This document shows, piece after piece, positions 46,401-54,233 of a stretch of DNA of 64,000 bases (position 1 is the first letter of the stretch; every line of letters begins with the position of its first letter). Below the pieces are notes generated by a model. The model was not told the DNA's origin. It saw nothing but the letters and a program-made list of their open reading frames with translations, and searched no databases. The stretch spans positions 23,163,386-23,227,385 of the forward strand of contig NC_092348.1 in the NCBI RefSeq assembly GCF_963676685.1. Reading direction: 5' to 3'. A program made the position numbers and the translations under genes. This stretch comes from Mytilus edulis (taxonomy: Eukaryota > Mollusca > Bivalvia > Mytilida > Mytilidae).

Positions 46401-49400
46401 CAACTCCTGTGACATGAACCGTCTGATGCTAAAAAAATGATGTGACAGAGAACTGTCACTGTCTAATGTGGAAACTATAAATATACTTCATGGATTAGTC
46501 CTTCAACTTGAAACAGGTAAGCATAGTTTTAACTAAATTATAAATTTCTATTTTTTGCAAAGACATGTGTTCCATTAGGCGTAAGCCATTAAGAGGGGCT
46601 GTCCCATTTCTGTGCATGTTATTTCTTTGTCCAAATTGTATAGGCCTTGCTCATGATCTAGGAAAGTTGCAAAAAGCTTGTTTTCCAGGTGGAAATGCTG
46701 ATCAACTTTTTCAGTGACTTTTTCAATCTATTTCCATGACCATGATGACCAAATTTATTGTATTCAAAGTGTATGTTTGCTTTGTATACAGTTCCTTGCC
46801 AGGGAAGTACATTTTTATCTTCATTAAATATAAAATATCTAACAACCACAAGTTTAAAATTCTATAAGCATGATAAGGACCTTTATAATGGGTTTTATGT
46901 CACTTTCTTTGAGAATGCAAATATAAAAAATTGTCTACCTATGTACAAATGTAGCACATTTAATAATATATGTACATGTTTGAATAAAAAAAAAGAGGAT
47001 GTGGTATGATTGCCAATGAGACAACTGTCCACAAGAGACCAAAATGACACAAATAGGTTATGCTTCCTTTTTGTGTATTTGAATTAAGATGCTGTGCTGA
47101 CCAGGTCAAGTTGTGACCACATACATTTAAGTGACATGCTAAATTATATACTAGTACTGTATATGCTTTTTGAATAAATCATTATTAAACAATAATTATA
47201 AAAACATATGACCATAAAAATGTTTATGTAAAACAGTTAATGATTCTTTTATAATTCCAGGTACATGTGTTTGCAGAGACTGTAGACAAAGGTTACTAGA
47301 TTGCCAAAACAAAGCAGTGCAACATTTAAAACTTCTTAATGTAAATAAGGTTTGTATTATATACAGTATATATGGTAATGATTTTACATTTGATGCATGT
47401 ATGTTTATTTCTTTAAAAAAATTTATGAAGAAGACATAAAAATGAATTAATTTTGTTGAAATCTATGCAACTGAACAACAGTGTATCTCCTTTAGTTGCA
47501 TACATCATGTATGTTGTCTTTTAAATATTTCAAGTTAGAAAAGGTTCTGATTTAAATGTGGCTTGTGCATGCTTATTTTAGGCACATACTAGTATTAGTA
47601 TTATTTTTTTAGGATTTTAATTAGAAATACAGACTAATTAATAATTATGATCTTCACTGTCCAAATATGCATTTTCTTTTTTTTTTCTTTTTCAAATAGA
47701 TCAAGTCACAGCTTTAGATGATTCAAATTAACTAATTATCAAACGGTATCCCATTTTCCCAAGTTTTTAAACCTATTTGTCTTCATATGGTCAATACTCT
47801 ATTATGTTAAATCAATAATTACGCAAATCCTTGGTGTAGTACTTTTCATACGAAATGTACAGCGTCGTTACCTTTGAATGTCATCAATGACCTAACTAAT
47901 AGCCAATGAGATGCCGTTATATCATGCTTATGATTCTGGATATGCAAATCAAAGTAACGCAGATTTTCGTATCACTTTTTCGCAGCACACTCTGTGCAGT
48001 GTGATACGAGAAATGTCTATTCATGCAAGATATAGATAATAAGCCACAACCATATGCATGATAAGAGAACAAACTTTATTCTTTGAAAAATGCTTCGGGC
48101 GTAGCGCTCATGGCGCAGCTTTTTATCAAAAACGCAGTAAGAAACCTAATGAACAGCAGAGAAGAACCATAAAAATTAGGAGATAACTATATTGTATTTT
48201 GAGCTTGGCCTTCGTAAAACGTTGATTTTATTGTCGCAAATTGAGTTTACCTACGTGTCGCTAGGTAAACGGATATTTGCTACAGTAAAATTAAGTTTAA
48301 CGACGGCCAAGCTTAAAATACAAAACAGTTATCTCAATTCTAATGCAGCTTATTAAACATTTTAAGCTTCGGAAATTTGTATAATCACTCGATAAAACAA
48401 GGACGCTCTCGAAAAAGCTTGGACTGCTCTCGAAAAAACCCGAACACGTAGAAATAAATTTAGTCTCAAAATGCCGTTTTAAATGTAATAGCAAGAGTTT
48501 TTGTAAAGTGTATGCATATCAAGGGATATTACGATTCCGTGTATGCATTTCCATCGACATTTGCATTGGTATTTGTATAAAATTGGCTTTATTCTGTTTT
48601 TTGGAATAAAATAGAATTGAGAAAGGAAATGAGGAATCTGTTAAAGAGACAACAACCCGACCAAAGAGCAGACAACAGCCGAAGGCCACCAATGGGTCTT
48701 AAATGTAGCGAGAAACTCCCGCACCCAGAGGCGTCCTTCAGCTGGCCCCTTAAAAATATGTATACTAGTTCAGTGATAATGGACGTCATACGCCGAATTA
48801 TACACAAGAAACTAAAATTAAAAATCATACAAGACTAACAAAGGCCAGAGGCTCCTGACTTGGGACAGGCGCAAAATTGCGGCGGGGTTAAACATGTTTA
48901 TGAGATCTCAACCCTCCCCCTATACCTCTAGCCAATGTAGAAAAAGTAAACGCATAACAATACGCACATTAAAATTCAGTTCAAGAGAAGTCCGAGTCCG
49001 ATGTCAGAAGATGTAACAAAAGAAAATAAACAAAATGACAATAATACATAGATAACAACAGACTACTAGCAGTAAACTGACATGCCAGCTTCAGACCTCA
49101 ATTAAACTAATTGAAAGATTATATCTTCATCATATGAATATTAGGCACAATCCCTCCCGTTAGGGGTTTAGTATCATACTATCATAAAATGTATCAGAAG
49201 AAGCATTGTTAGGCTAAATTCAACTTTTTTAACCAAAATTAAATTGGATTGATAATATATTTTTATCTTGAATTCCAACACAACTTGTATATCTTTGTAT
49301 GTTAAACTCAAGCGTCTATCTCACGCCTTGTCAGAAAAGAAGTCTGTTTATTTACATTTTTTATCATAATCACTCGAAAAAAACTGGTCACACTCGAAAA

Positions 49401-51779
49401 AGCCCGATCAAATCACTTGAGAAACCATGATCCTAGCCGGACACTATACCTACCGTGTCTATATCCAAAGGTTATCGATAACATTAGATTACTTTAAATT
49501 GAATTGAATTATAAAAAAATCGAATACGGTTCTAAATTCCATTATTATTTAAGCGGGCTTATTTGATCTTATATATGTCAATCAGCAAAGTGAAAAATAC
49601 ATCTAAAATTTTCACTCCACATGCAAAAGCTTTTTTTAACTAAATTTGTTATATAGATGATAGGGTCAATCATATTGAAAAGTGATAAAGTCGATAATAG
49701 TTTAAAAAATATTTCCATACACAATATTTGTAATTTGTAAGCAAATTATTAATATTATATCAATGTAATCTTAATGTGACAAAACAGTAATCCCGATTTT
49801 GCTGCTCATGATTATTACTTATTACGATTACTTTATGCCTGACTTCAAGACAAATTCAAAAAGAGGAATTCCCAGTAGTCAGCACTTCTGTGCTGACATA
49901 AATTATCATTGATATGGTCATATTTATAAATTAACTGTTTACAAAACTTTTGATTGTTTGAAAAACTAAGGCTTTTCTTCCTCGGAAATAGATTACCTAA
50001 GCTGTATTTGGCAAAACGTTTAGGAAGTTGGGCCCCAATGCTCTTCAGCTTCGTACTTTATTTGGCCTTTTCAACTTTTTTGGATTCCAGCGTCACTGAT
50101 GAGTCTTTTGTAGACGTCTGGCGTAAAAACAAAATTTAAATCCTGGTATCTATGATGAGTTTATTTCATGGCATATTCAAACGGTATTAATTAACAGAAC
50201 AAAAGAAAAATAATTGCCATAATTCTGTTTTTGGTACAGGTGTTCTAGATTTTGAATTGTTTATCTTTGATGGGTGTTTTTATGGGGCTTTGGAATATAT
50301 TAACTCAACTATGTTGTTCTACTTTAATATTTGTTGAAATGATAAAATTTCGATACGAAGGGAGTAAATGTGCATGGTAAAACTTAAAACCGGTAGAGAA
50401 ATATCAAATCAAATTGTTTTTCGTTGGATAATTCAACCATACAATTAAGTGATATCAACTTTTACAATATACAGATATAAGAAGATATTGCATAAGTGCT
50501 AATGAGACAACTCTTCATCCAAGTCACAATTTGTAAAAGTATAGGTCAAATAATGTCTTTAATAAAATCAACGGTACAATATTCTTTTTTTAACAGATAA
50601 TATCTCTTCAGTGACGATCATGGCATAAATTTGAAAATACCCAAATAGCTTATACAATTACAAACGTAGAAGAGTAGATAAAACACAAAAATATTAATAT
50701 TACTACTTACATGGACAAGGCATCAAAGTAATGAACGAGGGAGATACATTCTTTTATCAAAATGATTTTGAAATGTTATAACAGCAAATGTGTATGAAAC
50801 AATTTACTTTTTTTCAAGCCAGTACCGACTAACTGACTGCTATGCTTATGGAATCCCTCAGAGACGTATAATCCAACAGTAGAGGTACAGACCAATTATT
50901 AGTAATAACATTAATAGTACCAATTTTTCTGCACTACATGTGCATCTCAACCAGTGATATTTCTTTAGTAAAGCCATAGGCATATTTTTCTAAATTCCAA
51001 AACCTAATACAAACGTTAAAGAGCTGATAAACACATCCTGGACCGAAAGTACAACTTATCTGGAAAAAAGAATCAAAACTATGCACGAGGGTGCTACGTT
51101 CCTTAATTCAAAATGGTTTTGAAATTGTATAACAGCACATTTAGGTAAATCAATATCCAAATTTTCAGGTCAGTCCCAAAGTACTGGCTACTGGGTTGAT
51201 GATTCACTCAAGATCCATGTGGAAGAAATAACATTAACAGTATCAATTTAACGGCACAAGATGCACATTTTGACAAATTATGTCTATTAAGGGACGCGCG
51301 AGACCAAAAGGTTTAAAATCCAAAAATTATTATTATATTTGTTTAACCATATTCTAATCTACTCACCAATCATCCATTTTGAATAATATAACCTTATTCC
51401 ACAAATAATCATTAATTAAACTCGTTTCTTTTTCAGTATTTTTTTAGTAAGGAATATGAAATGCTTGTGATAATAATACTTTAAAGCTTGTCTGTTTCAG
51501 GATCTTTCTGAGCTTTTGAAATTTAATGTTGTCACCGTTGTATGCATGACTGGAATTGTAAAGACGCAAATGAATTTGTTGTAAAGTATTTGGTTGAAGA
51601 AATGGACACTTGAAATACAGATTTCAATATACATATGATATGATTATATTTGAGACTTGTGCTTTGTATTTTTCTTTAAAATCACAATATTACTCACCGT
51701 CGTCAGCTGTACTTCTGCTTTTCACATTGGACGCATCGGCCGTAAAAACAATTAATAAAGCAATAGTAAGTGCAAACAT
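28325..51779 (-). CDS. secreted C-type lectin with two tandem CRDs (nine-exon model)
   Basis: Nine exons (51779-51698, 42489-42422, 40013-39929, 39147-38935, 35548-35510, 33052-32979, 32185-32101, 28886-28665, 28419-28325) join without any phase conflict into 963 coding bases, 320 residues plus TGA. Order: signal peptide (MFALTIALLIVFTADAS), CRD1, a 13-residue linker exon, CRD2, a 30-residue acidic tail. Each CRD is spread over three exons with phases 1-0-1. Both show CYFFG, a W..A/D..C stretch, SHL.K, YYWIGLTD, NEG.F.W.ID, W.S.YG and YGY(V/I)CQ. Both have DVVAWGW...GWFDYP where classical CRDs have ...C...WND..C, so the second disulfide and the Ca-binding QPD/WND motifs are missing. Role by family: extracellular sugar or surface recognition, often immune. 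Alternative: two separate lectin genes, with a second signal exon that I could not find. Confidence 0.66.
28665..28886 (-). CDS. lectin CRD2, exon c
   Basis: Acceptor ATTTACAG, donor TCAT|GTAAGT (perfect consensus), phase 1 to 1. It encodes AQSYYWIGLTDMTNEGQF, a SNWASTYG strand, DVVAWGWSSGWFDYP and YGYVCQSRS. Without the donor it would end two codons later at TAA. Confidence 0.84.
28950..29300 (+). repeat. repeat R5 (retroelement 3' tail)
   Basis: GACAAGGAAGGCATAACTCG, GTCTGATGCTTGGTCCG, GTTGTTCTCCTCTTATATTT, TTAGTTTGTTACCCCGATTT and GAACAGCGGTATACTACTGT. Text of this kind recurs reversed at 52.9 and 58.3 kb. Probably the 3' end of a non-LTR element. Confidence 0.7.
29533..29991 (+). pseudogene. 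PLE-1 reverse transcriptase, N-terminal part
   Basis: Encodes VGIPMGTNCATLLADLFLYY and the catalytic FRYIDDVLSLNN, the fingers and palm of a reverse transcriptase. The layout (LDL.L....G.LKTKLYDKRDD after the palm, as read in other copies) fits Penelope-like elements best; no GIY-YIG endonuclease is seen. It is 5'-truncated, as PLE copies often are, and cut at 29991. Confidence 0.8.
29992..31279 (+). mobile_element. PLE-2 retroelement, 5'-truncated insertion
   Basis: Begins inside its reverse transcriptase at the Asp-Asp motif (MDDILALNNDDFSMYTKE) and continues to SLIGSLHRN and stop at 30637-30639, with one in-frame TGA near 30222. About 640 bases of 3' tail follow; their last 430 bases recur at 12780, 15165, 43826 and 48604. 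Flanking TTCA repeats mark it as an insertion into PLE-1. Confidence 0.83.
31284..31940 (+). mobile_element. PLE-1, 3' half
   Basis: Resumes the reverse transcriptase thumb region (KTKLYDKRDDFSFP, YSRACISYHDF), then the tail with CACGACGGGTGCCACATGTG and GAGCAGGATCTGCTTACCC, also found at 27110, 40760 and, reversed, 63750. Confidence 0.85.
32101..32185 (-). CDS. lectin CRD2, exon b
   Basis: Acceptor TCGACAG, donor ACAG|GTAAAA, phase 0 to 1, 85 nt. It encodes DDCKQRGSHLAKMYNN and EWLMTKKPT, the CRD helix. Confidence 0.83.
32870..32940 (+). mobile_element. PLE-1 tail scrap
   Basis: A short stretch (GGGTTCGTGTTGTTCTGG, TTATTGTTCTATGTAGT) resembles the PLE-1 tail. It lies just past lectin CRD2 exon a. 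Confidence 0.4.
32979..33052 (-). CDS. lectin CRD2, exon a
   Basis: Acceptor ATTGCAG|GA, donor AAC|GTAAGT, phase 1 to 0. It encodes TGWLRFGNDCYFFGTNGVDW, clearly paralogous to CRD1 exon a. Confidence 0.85.
33445..33479. repeat. T18-G17 homopolymer junction
   Basis: A run of 18 T directly followed by 17 G. It lies in the lectin intron upstream of CRD2 exon a. Confidence 0.95.
33950..34075 (+). repeat. repeat R4 fragment
   Basis: CAGAACTCCGAGGAAAATCA, GAAAGTCCGTAATCAAATGG. Confidence 0.8.
34200..34345 (-). repeat. repeat R3, reversed
   Basis: CGCCAGACGCGCGTTTCGTC, AGACTCATCAGTGACGC and AGTACGAAGTTGAAGAGC. Confidence 0.85.
35010..35150 (-). repeat. repeat R4, reversed
   Basis: CCAAGTCAGGAATATGACAG, TTCGTTTGATGTGTTTGAGC and TTCCTCGGAGCTCAGTATTT. 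Confidence 0.82.
35510..35548 (-). CDS. lectin inter-CRD linker mini-exon (candidate)
   Basis: A 39-base segment with a very good acceptor (TTCTTTACAG) and donor (GTATGT), phase 1 in and out, encoding a polar linker QRKNQDNIVTTN. Joined to the next exon it forms N-R-T, an N-glycosylation sequon. It is short, so a chance match is possible. Confidence 0.42.
36236..36384. repeat. hairpin MITE
   Basis: 149 bp, a near-perfect palindrome: GACAATAACTGTTTAG, TCTTTAAATATCAGCTGTAT at the left and the complement at the right, with an inner second stem (AGGTGTAG/GCATACACC). No gene. Confidence 0.88.
37261..38800. mobile_element. foldback element FB3, arms of AAACGTGTCC units
   Basis: 1540 bp. Ends GTAACACTC and GAGTGTTAC are inverted and flanked by ATATAT on each side (possible target duplication). 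Arms hold repeated AAACGTGTCC (left 37269-37470, right reversed 38585-38790) spaced about 16-25 bases, with the right arm more regular (GGGGGAATCGGACACGTTT). The middle is AT-rich without a gene. It lies in the proposed lectin intron between CRD1 and the linker exon. Confidence 0.83.
38935..39147 (-). CDS. lectin CRD1, exon c
   Basis: Acceptor TTTTTTCAG|CACAAAG. It encodes AQSYYWIGLTDIENEGNF, then the DVVAWGWKDGWFDYP region and YGYICQRDF. The donor T|GTATGC is at the position homologous to CRD2's T|GTAAGT and keeps phase 1. If that donor is not used, translation continues ten codons to a TGA at 38900. Confidence 0.8.
39929..40013 (-). CDS. lectin CRD1, exon b
   Basis: Acceptor TATTTAG, donor CAG|GTAAAC; phase 0 to 1, 85 nt, the same length as CRD2 exon b. 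It encodes AACMGMESHLVKIENK and WLWTKRPS, the alpha-helix with the conserved Cys and the SHL(V/A)K motif. Confidence 0.85.
40298..41010 (+). mobile_element. PLE-1 copy, 5'-truncated and frame-broken
   Basis: Same segment as 26630-27335, with small indels that break the frame. It lies in the lectin intron between exons b and a of CRD1, on the opposite strand to the gene. Confidence 0.85.
41474..41584. repeat. hairpin MITE
   Basis: 111 bp: ACCACAGGCAC, CTATATACCTTA and their complements on the right; loop TGTTATAT. Confidence 0.85.
41775..41880 (+). repeat. repeat R3 fragment
   Basis: GCGAGCGTCACTGATGGGTC, GACGTAAATACGAA, TCTATGATGAGTTTATG. Confidence 0.75.
42422..42489 (-). CDS. lectin CRD1, exon a
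   Basis: Acceptor CTGCAG|GT, donor GAT|GTAAGT, phase 1 to 0. It encodes GWLQYGNQCYFFGLNG then TWF, the classical opening strand of a C-type lectin fold. Confidence 0.85.
42650..42965 (+). repeat. repeat R3, full length
   Basis: CAGTAGTCAACATTTTGGTG, TGACATGAATATCAATAATG, then TTGAGCATCACTGATGAGTC and GACGAAACGCGCGTCTGGCG. It lies in lectin intron 1. Confidence 0.85.
43826..44145 (-). mobile_element. PLE-2 3' tail copy, reversed
   Basis: Reads GAATGGAAATGGGGAATGTG, AACAACCCGCC, GGCCAGAGGCTCCTGACTTG on the + strand. It is nested in the left half of the large foldback element at 43155-49458. Confidence 0.87.
44145..44700 (+). repeat. GTATAGTATACC simple repeat and dispersed repeat text
   Basis: GTATAGTATACCGACAGTAT words at 44143-44182, then GTCCGTCCGTCGTCAGCAAG, AACATGTGTCGCTCACCTTG, AACGCCAAATGATGGGAATA and TGGGCCAGATGAGCTTAAAA. 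The latter strings look like bivalve dispersed repeat sequence (recognised by style, not searched). Confidence 0.5.
44853..44969. repeat. hairpin MITE inside FB4
   Basis: GAGGGGTATTTGCG with GAGGGA, loop, and CGCAAATACCCCGCC; outer bases ACAGATATTTTATGTAATGG pair with CCATAACATGATTTATCTGT. Confidence 0.78.
46995..47055 (+). repeat. repeat R1 fragment
   Basis: GAGGATGTGGTATGATTGCC then AATGAGACAACTGTCCACAA; inside the intron of the FB4 gene remnant. Confidence 0.85.
47261..47349 (+). CDS. Cys-rich exon in FB4
   Basis: 89 bases, acceptor ATAATTCCAG, donor AAG|GTTTGT, phase 1 to 0. It encodes TCVCRDCRQRLLDC and a helix. It is the best preserved exon of the remnant. Confidence 0.45.
48181..48334. 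repeat. hairpin MITE inside FB4
   Basis: AGATAACT, TGTATTTTGAGCTTGGCC and GTTTACCTA at the left pair with TAGGTAAAC, GGCCAAGCTTAAAATACA and AGTTATCT at the right; about 154 bp. Confidence 0.85.
48604..49215 (-). mobile_element. PLE-2 copy, long 3' tail, reversed
   Basis: Matches 30690-31270, including the more upstream part (TATGATAGTATGATACTAAA, AACGGGAGGGATTGT). It is nested in the right arm region of the same foldback element and has the same orientation as 43826-44145, so the two are not that element's inverted ends. Confidence 0.87.
49865..50165 (+). repeat. repeat R3, full length
   Basis: CCCAGTAGTCAGCACTTCTG, ATTATCATTGATATGGTCAT, CCAGCGTCACTGATGAGTCT and GTAGACGTCTGGCG; also in lectin intron 1. 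Confidence 0.85.
50470..50560 (+). repeat. repeat R1 fragment
   Basis: TAAGTGCTAATGAGACAACT, CTTCATCCAAGTC and TATAGGTCAAATAATGTCTT. Confidence 0.7.
50585..51330 (+). repeat. cluster of three decayed R6 copies
   Basis: CTCTTCAGTGACGATCATGG (50602), CAACCAGTGATATTTCTTTA (50949) and GATGCACATTTTGACAAATT (51261), each followed by ATTTGAAAATACC-, CTAAATTCCAAAACC- or CAAAAGGTTTAAAATCC-like text. It lies in the first lectin intron. Confidence 0.55.
51698..51779 (-). CDS. lectin exon 1 (signal peptide)
   Basis: The ATG at 51779 opens a hydrophobic leader with a small-residue cleavage site (TADAS) and a short polar start (NVKSRSTADD). The donor G|GTGAGT leaves phase 1, matching the entry phase of the first CRD exon 9.2 kb downstream. 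Assignment to this gene rests on strand, phase and absence of another candidate. Confidence 0.6.
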
Positions 51780-52029
51780 ATCGACCAAAACAGTACCAAA
51801 TGTACACTTAATAGCCAAATAGTATCAACAGAACTATTATGTGTATTTACATGTACGTAAATCTTATCTTAGATTGTTCTCCATTTTGGATTGATACCTA
51901 GATTGTACAATTTTAAAATTACACGTAGAATTTACTTTTCAACAACTGTCGGTGAAGTACAGTCCACTTATTTGAAACCAAATAAATACCATGTTTTAAT
52001 AAAACATACTATAGTTGTTAGTTTCTGTG

Positions 52030-52085
52030 TCAGTTGGTTTCTTGTGGAGAGTTGTCCCATTAGCAATCATACCATTCTTTTTTAT
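52030..52085 (-). repeat. repeat R1 fragment, reversed
   Basis: GTGGAGAGTTGTCCCATTAG then CAATCATACCATTC. Confidence 0.75.
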
Positions 52086-52899
52086 ATTTATTGTGATTCG
52101 ATGATAATTCTGATAACAAAGTTATTGTAATGCCATATTAACAGATTGCACCAAATTATGTTTAAGGCATACATTAAGTTTGTTTGTAAGGCCTTTGTTT
52201 GATAGTGTCAGCCTTCAATGGATTTGTTTCATTCTATTGTACGTTTAAAGTTCGATTGAAATATCAAAACATGATAGAAGAAAAATCATTACTAGTTTTT
52301 TACCATTTAGATATTTTCATAAGGTTCCTGTTGAAGATACTTGTACTTTGATACAGAAATAACAAAAGCATATGTTTTTGTAAAATTGTGTATCGGAGGA
52401 CGTCTATAAATCAAATGAAATACAATAAATAAGATAAGGTATTCCAGTTCCATTTTGATCGTTGTTAAGTTTGTTCTTTAGTACATTTTCAAAATAAATA
52501 CTAAAATCAGAAGCATATAATATAATATAATGTTGCTGTAATAGTATATATTATTTGGTGTAATCAGAAACAATCAATGATGTTGTTTAAACCTACAATT
52601 TCATACATCGATACATTTTATATTTTACAATAATTCGAGTAAAGAATGAAATACTAATGGAAAATAATCCTCGTTTGAAATAAATTTTGGGGAATTGGCC
52701 GTATCAATAAAGGTAGTACTCATCACCTAGACTGGAATTAATTGACGCTCGAATAAAAAATGTTCAATAACGCCATGTAAAGTTACGACGTGGGCGATCA
52801 TTGAGAGTCAAAATTTCCGAACGTTTTGCCAAATACAGCTCGCAAGATAATCTTAATGACTGCTTATTTGTTGGGTTTTTTCCAGGGGGGAGGGATTAT

Positions 52900-53010
52900 G
52901 TTTGGTGAATTAAAAATAAAGGCAACAGTAGTATACTGCTGATCGAACTTTATAAATCGATTGACAAAAAAAATCCGGGTTACGAACTGAAACTAAGGGG
53001 AAACATCAGT
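52900..53010 (-). repeat. repeat R5 fragment, reversed
   Basis: GGCAACAGTAGTATACTGCT, ATCCGGGTTACGAACTGAAA. Confidence 0.7.
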
Positions 53011-53567
53011 TCACAAATTATTAAACTTTTAATACATTATGGCTTCATATCAAAATCAAAAATTCAAATTCCAAGAAAGAAAATATATTTTGGTCTTTTT
53101 AAGGTTCACGTGGACTCTTTGTCTTAACAAAATGTACTCTGAGTAAAGCCATACCTGTGCATCAAGAAGAATAAGGCATAGCATGTCCTAGATATGTAAA
53201 ATTTAAATGTATTTTAAGTTTTAAGAATAAAAAAACGTAATTGGATTTTGCATTTAATTTGTAACTTCTGAAACATAAATACAGTTGATTTTATATATCG
53301 AGGGCATGACATGTTATCAGTTGAAATAGTGTGTCTGTTCTCGAGATAATTTTCTCGTTTAATCACAGCCATGTAAACCAAAGATGGACAAAAATACAAG
53401 TGGACGTGGCCGGGTAATTGTACATCCCGACAATAAAAAGACACTAGGAACAGATCTGAGAGTACTCGCAATTATCTGAACGCTAGTTTAAAGCCACTAA
53501 ACAACTAATAAAAATATCATAATCTAAACTAAACTATCAACCCGTACACATCCAACATCCAATGGAT

Positions 53568-54082
53568 TTAGTGTAAAGACGTCATAAACTGTTTATTATA
53601 GATATATTTATAATTTATTTGTTTCTTTCCCCATCTCAAATTATCCTTACTTATATTGATTTTTCTTTTTATAGAGTTTTCTTTAATCAGAACTTTCTGC
53701 CATCCTTTCGGGATGGCAGATTTTGATATATCAAACTCTACTGCAATCCAAATAAACTTATTGCTTATTTTTTCTAAACGAAAAACCTCTGATAACTTTC
53801 CTTCACAATCAAGTATGTCATTGATATATATCAATCCACTTGCTACCCAGTTATTAAAGAACAATATTTGTTGCCATGGTTAATGTGTGTATCTCCCCAA
53901 ATAATTTGTTTTCTGATCTTTGTTCACCTCCCACTGTTTCACCCAACTTGAAATTACTTGCAAATAAAAGTCTGTTTTTTTCAAATTCTTTAGGTGTTTT
54001 TACATCATCTCAATTTATGCTAAAGTCGTCTCTTAAACACGAGTCTTTTAATCTTTCCATTAGTGATTTTAGATCACTTTGA
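53568..54082 (-). pseudogene. LINE-type reverse transcriptase fragment
   Basis: The minus strand reads FFNNWVASGLIYINDILDCEG then FRLEKISNKF and IPKGWQKVL, the thumb/C-terminal region typical of non-LTR (LINE) retrotransposons. Upstream codons toward 54082 carry stops. It lies just downstream of the TRIM-like gene, same strand. Confidence 0.6.
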
Positions 54083-54233
54083 TTTTATAAAGGAAGGTTA
54101 TTTATATTTTGCACTTTTCATTTTTTCTTGATGAACATGAAAACACAAGTACAGAATATATGTTTTCCAATTCATTGAGTACAAAAAGCTTTCGATGATC
54201 ATTTCTGAATGCCAATCCACACGGATGATTTAT

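Larger units (their letters stand above)
46141..47717 (+). pseudogene. multi-exon gene remnant inside FB4, product unknown
   Basis: Coding-like segments with splice borders: 46141-46355 (KPLVCQCMFRGHESHNKLE, DAVCTACDLLPSLHEIYKYV), a frame-shifted stretch (KRKRGKLSEVPFLSTP) to about 46415, 46438-46516 (CDRELSLSNVETINILHG, LQLETG) with donor CAG|GTAAGC, 47261-47349 (TCVCRDCRQRLLDCQNK, HLKLLNVNK) between TTCCAG and AAG|GTTTGT, and 47700-47717 (IKSQL, TAG) after CAAATAG. Phases of the last three fit. Paired CxxC motifs suggest a metal-binding protein. Two frame breaks in the first part suggest decay. I do not recognise the family. Confidence 0.45.
43155..49458. mobile_element. large foldback element FB4, arms with CTTTTTCGAGTG units
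   Basis: Outer ends are inverted: CACGGTAG...TATAGTGTCCGGCTAGGATC at 43155-43220 and its complement at 49392-49458. Inside, GGGCTTTTTCGAG-type units recur on the left (43205-43465) and reversed on the right (48400-48445, 49372-49405). The body carries two nested PLE-2 tails, hairpins, an R1 copy and a spliced-looking gene remnant. It fills most of the 9.2-kb first intron of the lectin gene. Confidence 0.72.
50166..51697 (-). other. lectin intron 1, proximal part
   Basis: Contains R1 and the R6 cluster; no coding signal on either strand. Confidence 0.45.
51780..53567. other. presumed promoter side of the lectin gene
   Basis: Upstream of the signal-peptide exon up to the LINE fragment. AT-rich, with an R1 fragment and an R5 fragment. 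No promoter element can be named with confidence. Confidence 0.35.

Noticed and set aside
43826..49215. The two PLE-2 tails at 43826 and 48604 as terminal repeats of one element
   Set aside because: Both have the same orientation, differ in length and lack matching flanks; they are separate insertions inside FB4.
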